A stretch of DNA of 64,000 bases from JAIUNP01 sp020161975 (GCA_036745275.1 DAIOGK010000002.1:217238-281237), one strand, 5' to 3'. Counted from the first letter of the stretch, positions 8,003 to 16,400 are shown. Numbers and translations: made by a program. The notes: a model not told the origin generated them from the sequence alone.

Positions 8003-8992
8003 TCAATCGATCTTGGCGCCGGCGTCCTTGGCAACCTTGGTCCACTTGTCCACCTCATCCGAGACGAACTTCGTGAAGTCCTCAGGCGAGGTGCCCTGCG
8101 GCACAAAGCCGTTGGCCAGCAGCTTGTCCTTCAACTCCGGCGCATGCAGCGCATCCTTGATGTTCTTCTGGAGCTTGTCGACGATCGGCTTCGGCGTACC
8201 GGCCGGGGCGGAAATCGCATTCCATGAGACGGCAGAAAAGCCAGGATAGCCCTGTTCGGCAATGGTCGGCGCGTCCGGCATCGCCGGGTTCCGCTGAAGA
8301 TCGGCAACGCCAATGATCCTGACCTTGCCGGCCTTGGCCTGCGCAAAGGCGAGATCCTGGTTGGTGAACATCATCGGCACAACGCCGGCCATCACATCCT
8401 GCAGAGCGGGGGCGCCGCCCTTGTAGGGTACGTGATCGATCTTCATGCCGGTCATGGTCTTCAGAAGCTCCATGGCCATGTGGCCGGAAGCCCCGTTGCC
8501 GGCCGAGGCATAGTTGTACTTGCCCGGGTTGGCTTTGACGAGATCAACCAGTTCTTTCAGGTTCTTGGCGGGAAAATCGGGATTGACGATCAGCACGTTC
8601 GGACCGGTCGTTGCCAGCGTCACGTGCGCAAAGTCCTTTTTGGAATCGTACGGCATGTTGGAGTAAAGGCCGTGGTTGACCGCGTTCGAGCCAACGCCGG
8701 ACATCAACAGCGTGTAGCCGTCGGGCGTCGCCCGTGCCACCTGCGCCGATCCGATGTTGCCGTTCGCGCCGGGCTTGTTCTCGACGATGAAGGTCTGGCC
8801 GAGCGATTTGGTCAGCGCCGCCGCAATCTGGCGGGCCGTCAGATCAGTCGTCCCGCCCGCCGGGAACGGAACAACGATCGTGACCACCTTGTTCGGGTAG
8901 TCCGCGGCATTCTGCGCATGGGCCCCAGTCGCGGCCAAAGCGAGCCCCGCGAATGCCAATCCTGCAAACAAACGACGATTCAAACTGTTCAT
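8003..8992 (-). CDS. tripartite tricarboxylate transporter (TctC/Bug family) substrate-binding protein
   Basis: 329-residue periplasmic protein with a signal peptide ending AATGAHA-QN. The mature N-terminus has YPNKVVTIVVPFPAGGTTD, the Bug-family ligand loop, followed by VENKPGANGNIG and the second loop VPYKGGAPALQDV. It would bind a carboxylate or sugar acid for uptake. No TctA or TctB membrane subunits are in the window, so it is an orphan binding protein, which is common in this family. The shared control region suggests that it serves the adjacent dehydratase pathway. ATG 8992 has GAGAGGAA upstream. Confidence 0.85.
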   Translation of the reverse strand: MNSLNRRLFAGLAFAGLALAATGAHAQNAADYPNKVVTIVVPFPAGGTTDLTARQIAAALTKSLGQTFIVENKPGANGNIGSAQVARATPDGYTLLMSGVGSNAVNHGLYSNMPYDSKKDFAHVTLATTGPNVLIVNPDFPAKNLKELVDLVKANPGKYNYASAGNGASGHMAMELLKTMTGMKIDHVPYKGGAPALQDVMAGVVPMMFTNQDLAFAQAKAGKVRIIGVADLQRNPAMPDAPTIAEQGYPGFSAVSWNAISAPAGTPKPIVDKLQKNIKDALHAPELKDKLLANGFVPQGTSPEDFTKFVSDEVDKWTKVAKDAGAKID

Positions 8993-9036
8993 CCTTGCGT
9001 TCCTCTCCGGTGCGGAGGCTTGCCAGCCCCTCGCAT

Positions 9037-9056
9037 GTTGTATGATATCACATAAC
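9037..9056. promoter_or_regulatory. 20-base near-palindromic GntR-type operator
   Basis: GTTGTATGATATCACATAAC has eight of ten half-site bases symmetric around a TGATATCA core. It lies 45 bases before the binding-protein start, between that gene and the divergent FCD GntR gene. It is the most symmetric member of the GTTGTATGA sites at 5323, 9037 and 14126. Confidence 0.6.
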
Positions 9057-9142
9057 TTGTCCGAAACATGATGTCGACTCCGGCGCGCGGCCATCACACC
9101 GGCAGCGTGGACCATGGCGCTTCCTGCCTCATGCGTCAATAA

Positions 9143-9157
9143 TGCGCTAATGCATCA
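9143..9157 (-). promoter_or_regulatory. shared 15-base motif TGATGCATTAGCGCA (copy 1)
   Basis: Read on the minus strand, this 15-mer is identical to plus-strand 14092-14106. In both places it lies on the coding strand, upstream of a GTTGTATGA site and of a catabolic gene. It contains the near-palindrome TGATGCATTA. Confidence 0.5.
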
Positions 9158-9276
9158 ACGCTAGATTTGATGACGACGCCGGTTCGTTCCGCACGCAATA
9201 CTGAAGCTCCTGCTGCGTCTGCCGGGCGCCATCCGCGTCCGTTGCACTCGCCTGATCGTGGCGATAGGAATGCAAA

Positions 9277-9960
9277 ATGAGCGAGCATGTATCAGCCATC
9301 GAACGGGGAACGCGGGGCGCGGCCCAGGTCTTCAACAGTCTGCGCGACGATATCATTGCCCTCAGGCTGGAGCCGGGACTGGTGCTCTCGCGTGCGGAAC
9401 TTCAAGCGCGCTTTGGCCTCAGTTCAACCCCTGTTCGGGATGCGCTCATCCGCCTTCAGAACGAGGGCCTGGTCGAGATTTATCCGCAACACGCAACCAA
9501 AGTTGCGCCCATTGACCTCGCCCTTGCCCGCGAGGCCCAGTTCCTGCGCCGGTCCGTCGAACTTGAACTGGTGCGGTCGCTGGCCCTGAAACAGGATATG
9601 GCCCTGAACAGCCAGTTGAAACGGCTGATCCAGCAGCAAGTCGCCTTTGCAGACCTCAACGAGTTTGAAGCTTTCGCTGCGGCTGACCAGGCGTTTCACC
9701 GCACGATGTATGAAGCGCTCGGGATTGGCGCGCTCTGGCACCTTGTTCGCCAGCGCGGCGGACATATCGATCGCCTGAGGCGGCTGCACCTACCGGTCGA
9801 TGGCAAGATGCATGAGATCATCGCTGCCCATAACCGAATCGCTGATGCCATCGTTGCCGGCAATGCGGATAGCGCTCAGAGCGCCATGCGCGAGCATCTG
9901 TCCCACTCACTCGACTTTGTGGATACGTTGCGCGTGTGCTATCCGCAGTATTTTCGCTGA
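9277..9960 (+). CDS. GntR-family transcriptional regulator, FCD subfamily
   Basis: 227 residues. The N-terminal winged helix includes RAELQARFGLSSTPVRDALI and LQNEGLVEI. The C-terminal all-helical FCD domain keeps the metal-binding residues: Asp and His in ADQAFHRTMYEAL, His in HEIIAAHNRI and His in REHLSHSLDF. FCD GntR proteins are usually repressors released by an organic acid. It is divergent from the TctC-like gene and the 20-base operator lies between them, so it is the best candidate to bind the GTTGTATGA sites. Confidence 0.85.
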   Translation: MSEHVSAIERGTRGAAQVFNSLRDDIIALRLEPGLVLSRAELQARFGLSSTPVRDALIRLQNEGLVEIYPQHATKVAPIDLALAREAQFLRRSVELELVRSLALKQDMALNSQLKRLIQQQVAFADLNEFEAFAAADQAFHRTMYEALGIGALWHLVRQRGGHIDRLRRLHLPVDGKMHEIIAAHNRIADAIVAGNADSAQSAMREHLSHSLDFVDTLRVCYPQYFR

Positions 9961-9985
9961 TCCAGCTCGTGCCGCGATCGAAAGC

Positions 9986-10012
9986 GGGATGGCCGGGGGA
10001 GCAGGCCATCCC
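9986..10012 (+). terminator. hairpin after the first GntR gene; otherwise empty 9961-10274
   Basis: GGGATGGCC (9986-9994) pairs with GGCCATCCC (10004-10012) 26 bases after the stop, without a T-run. In the 314-base gap 9961-10274 I see only this hairpin and the palindrome at 10190. No open frame in it looks like a gene. Confidence 0.45.
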
Positions 10013-10189
10013 AGGTTCGACGTTCTCACGCCGGTCTGCCGGACGCTTCAATTGGCGTCGTCGCAACCGCAGCCTTCTTGCCGCAATCAACGAACCAGCA
10101 GCAACTTCCCCTCTCCACCATGGCATTGGCCATGCCGTCCAGCGACCCCTTCCCCGGATTCGCCTGATGTTTTGGAATCATTGCAGCCT

Positions 10190-10203
10190 TCTGTGATCAC
10201 AGA
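10190..10203. promoter_or_regulatory. perfect 14-base palindrome TCTGTGATCACAGA
   Basis: It lies 72 bases before the second GntR gene. The perfect symmetry and position suggest an autoregulatory operator. A CRP-like site is less likely because the TGTGA/TCACA arms have no 6-base spacer. Confidence 0.5.
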
Positions 10204-10274
10204 CACTGTTGCCCAACGTGCCGCTGCTGTCTAGTCCTAAATGTCGCTATCACAAACAAGATGCGGGCAGCGGC

Positions 10275-10982
10275 ATGAGACCAGCTTACAAGGAAGCGCT
10301 CGAGATGACGCCCGGCACCCTTTCGGGCCGGGTTTACCGCCATCTTGCCGACAGGCTGATCGCCGGTCGCTTTGCGCCCGGGGACAAGCTCTCGCTCAGA
10401 ACGGTCTCTGATGCCCTTGGTCTCTCGATCATGCCGGTCAGGGAAGCAGTGTCGCGGCTGGCCGCCGAAGGTGCCCTCGACGTGCATCCGAAGCGGGCCG
10501 TCACGGTGCCCCTGATGCCGGCAGCGACGTTTCGCGACATCACACGCGTCCGGATTGCCATAGAGGGAACCGCTGCGGCCATGGCCGCGGAATGCCGAAC
10601 CGCAGACGACATCAACGCTATCGCGACAACCGAACAGACCGTTCGCACTCTCGGGCTCGCATCCGATCCCGACCTGACGGCGACCGTTGCCGCCAACCAG
10701 GCCTTCCATTTCGCTCTCTATCGCGCCGCCCATTCGCCCGAACTCCTCGCTATCATCGAGCGCCTTTGGCTCCGGGTCGGCCCCATCATCAACTTCGACA
10801 TCAACTCCGGCCCGGAGCGACTGAGATTCGGCGGCGCAGTGCGCTGCCATGCCGATGCTCTGGCCGCCATCCGGGCGGGCGATGCGGTCGCGGCCCGCGC
10901 GGCGATTGCCGCCGACATCAGAGCCGCGTCCGATTTTATTCTGTCACAGCAAAGCCTGCCCGAGCGAATGGACAGGCGGTAG
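10275..10982 (+). CDS. GntR-family transcriptional regulator, FCD-like, with altered metal site
   Basis: 235 residues from ATG 10275 (MRPAYKEALEMTPG). The winged helix is clear: LSLRTVSDALGLSIMPVREAVSRL, then AEGALDVHPKRA (shown in parts). The effector domain is FCD-like, but the usual Asp is Asn (ANQAFHFALY) and the last metal His is replaced in AAIAADIRAAS, so metal binding may be lost or changed. It is followed by a DHDPS-family lyase and hydroxyproline epimerase transcribed in the same direction from their own promoter, and probably regulates them. The longer in-frame start at 10209 lacks a ribosome site. Confidence 0.82.
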   Translation: MRPAYKEALEMTPGTLSGRVYRHLADRLIAGRFAPGDKLSLRTVSDALGLSIMPVREAVSRLAAEGALDVHPKRAVTVPLMPAATFRDITRVRIAIEGTAAAMAAECRTADDINAIATTEQTVRTLGLASDPDLTATVAANQAFHFALYRAAHSPELLAIIERLWLRVGPIINFDINSGPERLRFGGAVRCHADALAAIRAGDAVAARAAIAADIRAASDFILSQQSLPERMDRR

Positions 10983-11005
10983 CGCCGGCGCGCGCACTGT
11001 AGCGA

Positions 11006-11033
11006 TTGACACAAGGATTGTATAAAATATACA
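11006..11033 (+). promoter_or_regulatory. promoter with overlapping perfect operator before the lyase-epimerase genes
   Basis: TTGACA (11006-11011) precedes TATACA (11028-11033) by 16 bases. The inverted repeat TGTATA-AAA-TATACA (11019-11033) covers the -10 element, as expected for repression by a GntR-type protein. Confidence 0.6.
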
Positions 11034-11139
11034 TTTTGAACTACAGAGGCGTCGATGGTCCGGCACACCGTTGGTGCCCCGGATCGGCATGTCGCAACAG
11101 CGTTTCGGCCTGACGCGTCCGGACAACAGGGAGCCGACG

Positions 11140-12081
11140 ATGAACTCCAACGTGTTTCAGGGTGTCGTCCCTGCACTGATGACACCATGCACTGCCGACC
11201 GGCAGCCCGATTTCGATGCCCTCGTGGCCAAGGGCAAGGAACTCGTCGGCATCGGCATGGGCGCGGTCGTCTATTGCGGTTCGATGGGCGACTGGCCGCT
11301 TTTGACCGACGAGCAGCGCATGGAAGGCGTCGAACGGCTCGTTTCCGCTGGCCTGCCCGTCATCGTCGGCACCGGCGCGCAGAACCCGGCCCGGGCGGCA
11401 GCACTGGCCGCCCATGCCCGCAAGGTGGGCGCCGCCGGGCTGATGATCATCCCGCGTGTCCTGTCCCGGTCAAGTTCACAGGCCGCGCAGGCATCGCATT
11501 TTGCCGGTGTGCTCGAAGCTGGCGCCGGATTGCCGTCCGTCATCTACAACAGCCCCTATTATGGCTTCGAGACCAAGGCGGAGCTCTTTTTTGCTCTACA
11601 TAAAAAGTATCCGCACCTGATCGGTTTCAAGGAGTTCGGCAGCACAAGGGCCATGAGCTACGCTGCCGAGCATATCACGGGACGCTCGCCGGGCCTGACG
11701 CTGATGGTCGGGGTCGATACGGGCGTTTTCCATGGCTATGTGAACTGTGGCGCGCGCGGCGCGATCACCGGCATCGGCAACGTGCTGCCGCGCGAGGTCC
11801 TGCATCTGGTCGCGCTGTGCCAGAAGGCCGCCGATGGCTGTCCGGTCTCGCGCCGCCGCGCGCTGGAACTGGAGGGCGCGCTCAATGTTCTCTCCACTTT
11901 CGACGAAGGCGTCGATCTGGTGCTCTTCTTCAAATATCTGATGGTTCTGGAGGGCTGCGCCGAATACACTCACCATTTCAATGCCAGCGACGTCCTGAGC
12001 GACAGCCAGAAGCATTTTGCGCGCAGCCAGCTTCAACTGTTCAAGCGCTGGTACATCCAGTGGGCGCGTGAGGAAGCCTGA
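11140..12081 (+). CDS. dihydrodipicolinate synthase-family lyase/deaminase
   Basis: Class I aldolase-fold enzyme of 313 residues. The Schiff-base lysine is K164 in LIGFKEFGS and the catalytic tyrosine is Y136 in VIYNSPYYG. ATG 11140 has AGGGAG upstream. Translational proximity (4 bases) to a hydroxyproline 2-epimerase argues for 1-pyrroline-4-hydroxy-2-carboxylate deaminase, which makes alpha-ketoglutarate semialdehyde. 2-keto-3-deoxy-L-arabonate dehydratase belongs to the same family and gives the same product, so it is a real alternative given the nearby aldonate-type dehydratase. Confidence 0.8.
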   Translation: MNSNVFQGVVPALMTPCTADRQPDFDALVAKGKELVGIGMGAVVYCGSMGDWPLLTDEQRMEGVERLVSAGLPVIVGTGAQNPARAAALAAHARKVGAAGLMIIPRVLSRSSSQAAQASHFAGVLEAGAGLPSVIYNSPYYGFETKAELFFALHKKYPHLIGFKEFGSTRAMSYAAEHITGRSPGLTLMVGVDTGVFHGYVNCGARGAITGIGNVLPREVLHLVALCQKAADGCPVSRRRALELEGALNVLSTFDEGVDLVLFFKYLMVLEGCAEYTHHFNASDVLSDSQKHFARSQLQLFKRWYIQWAREEA

Positions 12082-12085
12082 ACCC

Positions 12086-13021
12086 GTGCGCGTCATCGAT
12101 TCGCACACCGAGGGCGAGCCGACCCGGCTGATCATCGAGGGCGGGCCCGATCTCGGTTCGGGGCCGCTCCCGGAAAGGCGCGCGCGGTTCGCACGCGATT
12201 TCGACCATATTCGCAGTTTCGTCTGCAATGAACCGCGTGGCTTTGACGCGCTGGTCGGCGGGCTGATCGTAGCGCCAACGGATCCGACCTGCGTCTGCGG
12301 CATCATCTACTTCAACAATGCCACGATGCTCGGCATGTGCGGGCATGGCACCATCGGCCTTGCTGTGACGCTGGCCCATCTCGGTCGTATCGGCATCGGT
12401 CATCACCGGGTTGAAACGCCCGTCGGCCTGATCGGTTTCGATCTGATCGACGCCAATACGGCGCGGATCACCAATGTTCCAAGCTACCGCCTCGCCAAGG
12501 GGGTTTCGGTGGACGTGCCGGGGCTTGGGCTGGTCGTTGGAGATATCGCCTGGGGCGGAAACTGGTTTTTCCTGACCGAGCAGGCGCCTTGTCCGGTCGA
12601 TACCGCCCATCTTGCTGAACTGACCGCCGCCGCAAGTGCCATTGAAAAGGCCCTCGCCGCCGCCGGACACCGGGGTGCGGATGGCGGAGCGATCGATCAT
12701 GTCGAGATTTTTGCAGCGCCGCGCGGCACGGCTGCAAACAGCCGTTCCTTCGTGCTCTGCTCGGGCGGCGCCTATGACCGCTCGCCCTGCGGCACGGGCA
12801 CCAGCGCCAAACTGGCCTGCCTTGCCGCCGATGGCAAGCTGGCGCCGGGCGCGGTATGGGTGCAGGAAAGCGTGATCGGCAGCCGCTTCGAGGCGCATTA
12901 CCAACCGGGTGAAGCCGGCATGATCATCCCCAGCATTCAGGGCCGCGCCTTCATCACCGGCGAGGCGGTCCTGATCGCCCAGCCGGGCGATCCATTCGCG
13001 CATGGCATTCGCACCGGCTGA
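12086..13021 (+). CDS. 4-hydroxyproline 2-epimerase (proline racemase family)
   Basis: 311 residues. Both catalytic cysteines are present: C85 in MCGHGTIG and C235 in SPCGTGTSAK. This marks a racemase/epimerase rather than the Cys/Thr trans-3-hydroxyproline dehydratase. I chose GTG 12086 (VRVIDSHTEGEPTR) because this is the normal family N-terminus and GAGGAAG lies 9 bases upstream inside the preceding gene. It interconverts trans-4-hydroxy-L-proline and cis-4-hydroxy-D-proline. The D-hydroxyproline oxidase that normally acts next is not in the window. Confidence 0.87.
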   Translation: MRVIDSHTEGEPTRLIIEGGPDLGSGPLPERRARFARDFDHIRSFVCNEPRGFDALVGGLIVAPTDPTCVCGIIYFNNATMLGMCGHGTIGLAVTLAHLGRIGIGHHRVETPVGLIGFDLIDANTARITNVPSYRLAKGVSVDVPGLGLVVGDIAWGGNWFFLTEQAPCPVDTAHLAELTAAASAIEKALAAAGHRGADGGAIDHVEIFAAPRGTAANSRSFVLCSGGAYDRSPCGTGTSAKLACLAADGKLAPGAVWVQESVIGSRFEAHYQPGEAGMIIPSIQGRAFITGEAVLIAQPGDPFAHGIRTG

Positions 13022-13087
13022 GCATCTGACTTGACGGGGCACCGCCGAAGCGGGCACTTCTCAAACAACGTTTCAGCCGGGCCCGTC

Positions 13088-13945
13088 ATGCTCTCCACCT
13101 ATACGCTCCTGATCTCATGTGCCGATCGGCCTGGAATCGTCGCTGCCGTTTCCACCCATCTTTTCGAGCGTGGCTTCAACATTCTCGACGCGCAGCAGTT
13201 TGACGATCCGGAGACGGAGCAGTTCTTCATGCGGGTGCTCTTTGCCGATGTCGAACCATCCGACCACCCCGCCCCCGGCGCGGGCTGGGATGAGATTGCC
13301 ACCCGGTACGGAATGCGCTGGACTTTGCAGCGGAGGGGCGATCGGACCAAAGTGATGCTGCTGGTCTCAAAATTCGATCATTGCCTTGCCGATCTGCTCT
13401 ATCGCTGGCGCAGCGGCGAACTTGCGATGGATATCACCGCCATCGTCGCCAACCACGGGCGGGAGACCTATGCCGGGCTCGATTTCGGCGACATCCCCTT
13501 CCACCATCTGCCGGTGACGCGCGAGACCAAGATGGAGCAGGAAGCGGCGCTGTGGGCACTGATCCGGGAAACGGATACCAGCCTTGTCGTATTGGCGCGT
13601 TACATGCAGGTCCTGTCGGACGGGCTCTCGGCGAAGTTGAAAGGCCGCTGCATCAACATCCACCATTCGTTTCTACCGGGCTTCAAGGGTGCCAGGCCCT
13701 ATCATCAGGCCCACGCGCGCGGCGTGAAGCTGATCGGCGCCACTGCGCATTATGTCACCTCGGACCTCGATGAAGGCCCGATCATCGAGCAGGATGTGGA
13801 ATCGATTTCGCATCGCGACACACCCGATGATCTCGTGCGTAAGGGACGTGACATCGAGCGGCGCGTCCTCGCCCGCGCCGTGCGTAACCATATCGAGGGG
13901 CGCGTGCTGCTGAACGGACGCAAGACCGTTGTTTTCAAAGACTGA
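13088..13945 (+). CDS. purU: formyltetrahydrofolate deformylase
   Basis: 285 residues. The N-terminal ACT domain is YTLLISCADRPGIVAAV. The C-terminal formyltransferase fold has INIHHSFLPGFKGARPYHQA and the catalytic Asp region YVTSDLDEGPIIEQDV. It hydrolyses 10-formyl-THF to formate and THF. PurU in catabolic islands often handles one-carbon units from demethylation or glycine-type breakdown. Here it lies between the hydroxyproline epimerase and the RraA-like gene, with 66 bases to the former, so co-transcription is likely but its role in the pathway is unclear. Confidence 0.9.
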   Translation: MLSTYTLLISCADRPGIVAAVSTHLFERGFNILDAQQFDDPETEQFFMRVLFADVEPSDHPAPGAGWDEIATRYGMRWTLQRRGDRTKVMLLVSKFDHCLADLLYRWRSGELAMDITAIVANHGRETYAGLDFGDIPFHHLPVTRETKMEQEAALWALIRETDTSLVVLARYMQVLSDGLSAKLKGRCINIHHSFLPGFKGARPYHQAHARGVKLIGATAHYVTSDLDEGPIIEQDVESISHRDTPDDLVRKGRDIERRVLARAVRNHIEGRVLLNGRKTVVFKD

Positions 13946-14091
13946 GGGTCTTGTAACTTCGCGTGCAGCCCGAAGCACGGAAAACAACCTCCACCCCGCC
14001 GCGTGTCCGCAAACACCGGAACGCCGCGATCAAAGATATCCTCCGTTGTCGCGGGGCGGGGAGCACTTTCGGTGCGGTCGGTTTTGACCGC

Positions 14092-14106
14092 TGATGCATT
14101 AGCGCA
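14092..14106 (+). promoter_or_regulatory. shared 15-base motif TGATGCATTAGCGCA (copy 2)
   Basis: Identical to the minus-strand copy at 9157-9143. It lies just upstream of a possible -35 (TTGCCT, 14108-14113) of the RraA-like gene. Confidence 0.5.
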
Positions 14107-14125
14107 CTTGCCTGAAAATCGATCA

Positions 14126-14141
14126 GTTGTATGACATCTGG
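14126..14141 (+). promoter_or_regulatory. GTTGTATGA-type operator before the RraA-like gene
   Basis: GTTGTATGACATCTGG shares nine leading bases with the sites at 5323 and 9037 and overlaps a possible TATGAC -10 (14130-14135). The remaining 13946-14174 interval shows nothing else recognisable. Confidence 0.5.
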
Positions 14142-14174
14142 GAAGCTCCTATAAAGCCCTATCGGAGGACCGCC

Positions 14175-14894
14175 ATGAGCCTGAAGCCGACCACCCGTGA
14201 CAAGCTGAAAACCGTGAGCGTGGCCACGCTCTGCACAGCCCTTTACAAGCGCGGACTGCGCAACCAGACCATCCAGGGCGTGCGACCGCTCAATCCGTCG
14301 CTGCCGACCATGGTGGGCGAGGCCTTCACGCTGCGCTACATGCCGGCGCGTGAGGATCGCAACCCGATCACCGTCTTCCAGAACCGCGAGCATCCCCAGC
14401 GCAAGGCCGTGGAAACCTGCCCGCCGGGCGCCATCCTGGTGATGGACAGCCGCAAAGACCCGCGTGCAGCCAGCGCCGGCGGCATTCTGGTCTCGCGCCT
14501 GCGCGTGCGCGGCGTTGCCGGCGTCGTCACCGATGGCGGCTTCCGCGACAGCCACGAGATTGCCGGAATGGCCATTCCGGCCTACCATGTGCAGCCATCC
14601 GCACCGACCAACCTGACCCTGCACGAAGCCATCGACATCAACGTGCCGATCGGCTGCGGCGATGTCGCGGTATTCCCAGGTGATGTGCTCGTTGGAGATG
14701 CCGAGGCGGTAATCGTCATTCCGGCGGAGATTGCTGACGACGTGGCCGATGAAGCCGTGCAAATGACGGCCTACGAGGACTTCGTGATGGAGAAGGTCAA
14801 CAAGGATGGCCGGTCCATTCTCGGCCTTTATCCGGCCACCGATCCGCAGAGCAAAATCGATTTCGAGGCGTGGCGGAAGGCAAACAACCGCTGA
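14175..14894 (+). CDS. RraA-like protein (HMG aldolase / oxaloacetate decarboxylase family)
   Basis: 239 residues from ATG 14175, with CGGAGG upstream. The RraA fold is seen in GEAFTLRYMPAR, GAILVMDSRKD, GGILVSRLRVRGVAGVVTDGGFRDS and PIGCGDVAVFPGDVLVGD. The GG-x20-R-D catalytic pattern of class II HMG/CHA aldolases appears as GGILVSR...DGGFRD, so enzymatic activity is more likely than RNase E inhibition. It is followed 39 bases later by the aldehyde dehydrogenase. It probably cleaves or decarboxylates a 2-keto acid in the island's pathway. Confidence 0.75.
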   Translation: MSLKPTTRDKLKTVSVATLCTALYKRGLRNQTIQGVRPLNPSLPTMVGEAFTLRYMPAREDRNPITVFQNREHPQRKAVETCPPGAILVMDSRKDPRAASAGGILVSRLRVRGVAGVVTDGGFRDSHEIAGMAIPAYHVQPSAPTNLTLHEAIDINVPIGCGDVAVFPGDVLVGDAEAVIVIPAEIADDVADEAVQMTAYEDFVMEKVNKDGRSILGLYPATDPQSKIDFEAWRKANNR

Positions 14895-14933
14895 GTTGAT
14901 TGCCTTCGATCCAAGGACAGACAGGACCCAGAC

Positions 14934-16376
14934 ATGAGTATTTTCCAGAACATCATCGGCGGCGAGCGCGTGAACGGCGCGGGCGTGACGCGCAACATCA
15001 ACCCGTCGAACACCAATGATGTCATCGGGGAATATGCGCAGGGATCGCGAGCCGATGCGGACAAGGCAATTGCCGCGGCCAAGGCAGCCTTTCCGGCCTG
15101 GTCACGCTCAGGCATCCAGCAGCGGCACGATTGCCTGAAGGCTGTCGGCGACGAGATCCTTGCCCGCAAGGACGAACTCGGTCGCCTGCTGTCGCGCGAG
15201 GAGGGCAAGACGCTGGCCGAGGGCATCGGCGAGGCTGCGCGTGCCGGCCAGATCTTCCAGTTCTTCGCGGGCGAGGCGCTGCGCCTTGCCGGCGAGAAGC
15301 TGCCCTCGACGCGTCCGGGGCTCGATGTCGAACTGACGCGCGAGGCGGTCGGTGTCATCGGCCTGATCACGCCCTGGAACTTTCCCATCGCCATTCCGGC
15401 CTGGAAAATCGCTCCCGCGCTCTGCTATGGCAACACGGTGGTGTTCAAGCCGGCGGATCTGGTGCCGGGGTCGGCCTGGGCGCTCGCCGATATCATCGCG
15501 CGCGCCGGGTTCCCGGCAGGCGTGTTCAACCTCGTGATGGGTCGTGGTTCGGTTGTGGGAGCGGCCTTCATCGAATCGAAGGACGTGGCCGCCATCTCGT
15601 TCACCGGCTCGGTCGGGACCGGGCGGAACATTGCCGCGCAATGCGTCACAGCGCAGCCGATGAAGAAGATTCAGCTTGAAATGGGCGGCAAGAACCCGCT
15701 GGTCGTTCTGGATGATGCGGACCTGAAAACGGCCGTGGAATGCGCCGTCAATGGCGCGTTCTTCTCCACCGGCCAGCGCTGCACCGCGTCATCCCGCATC
15801 ATTGTGACCGCAGGGATTCATGATGCCTTCGTTGCGGCGGTCACCGACCGGCTCAAGGGCCTTGTCGTCGATGACGCCTTGAAGGCGGGCACGCATATCG
15901 GTCCGGTCGTCGATCAGAGCCAGCTCGATCAGGATATGGATTACCTCGCCGTCGGCGCCAAAGAGGGCGCGACGCTCGCGTATGGCGGCGAGCGGTTGAA
16001 GCGCGAAACGCCGGGCTTCTATCTTGCGCCGGCGCTGTTCACGAATGCCACGAACCAGATGCGCATCTCGCGCGAAGAGATCTTCGGCCCCGTCGCCTCG
16101 GTGATCCGGGCGAAGGACTACGACGAGGCGCTGGCTCTTTCGAACGATACGGACTTCGGCCTTTCTGCCGGCATCTGCACGACGAGCCTCAAATATGCCT
16201 CGCATTTCAAGCGCAATTCGGAAGCCGGCATGGTGATGGTCAATGTGCCGACAGCGGGCGTTGACTATCATGTGCCGTTCGGTGGCCGGAAGGGCTCCAG
16301 CTATGGGCCGCGCGAACAGGGCAGCTATGCCAAGGAGTTCTACACCACGGTCAAGACGGCTTATACGCTGCCGTAA
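14934..16376 (+). CDS. NAD(P)-dependent aldehyde dehydrogenase, alpha-ketoglutarate-semialdehyde type
   Basis: 480 residues of the aldehyde dehydrogenase superfamily. The nucleotide-binding region is TPWNFPIAIPAWKIAPAL, followed by FTGSVGTGRNIA. The general base is E249 (LEMGGKN) and the nucleophile is C283 (STGQRCTASSR). Length and context fit oxidation of 2,5-dioxovalerate (alpha-ketoglutarate semialdehyde) to 2-oxoglutarate, the convergence point of hydroxyproline and pentonate breakdown. A strong terminator follows. Other semialdehyde substrates cannot be excluded. Confidence 0.83.
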   Translation: MSIFQNIIGGERVNGAGVTRNINPSNTNDVIGEYAQGSRADADKAIAAAKAAFPAWSRSGIQQRHDCLKAVGDEILARKDELGRLLSREEGKTLAEGIGEAARAGQIFQFFAGEALRLAGEKLPSTRPGLDVELTREAVGVIGLITPWNFPIAIPAWKIAPALCYGNTVVFKPADLVPGSAWALADIIARAGFPAGVFNLVMGRGSVVGAAFIESKDVAAISFTGSVGTGRNIAAQCVTAQPMKKIQLEMGGKNPLVVLDDADLKTAVECAVNGAFFSTGQRCTASSRIIVTAGIHDAFVAAVTDRLKGLVVDDALKAGTHIGPVVDQSQLDQDMDYLAVGAKEGATLAYGGERLKRETPGFYLAPALFTNATNQMRISREEIFGPVASVIRAKDYDEALALSNDTDFGLSAGICTTSLKYASHFKRNSEAGMVMVNVPTAGVDYHVPFGGRKGSSYGPREQGSYAKEFYTTVKTAYTLP

Positions 16377-16400
16377 GGCGTGAATCCGAAGCCTGCATGA

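Noticed and set aside
14175..14894. RraA as an RNase E inhibitor
   Set aside because: Aldolase-type residues and a catabolic neighbourhood make an enzyme more likely.
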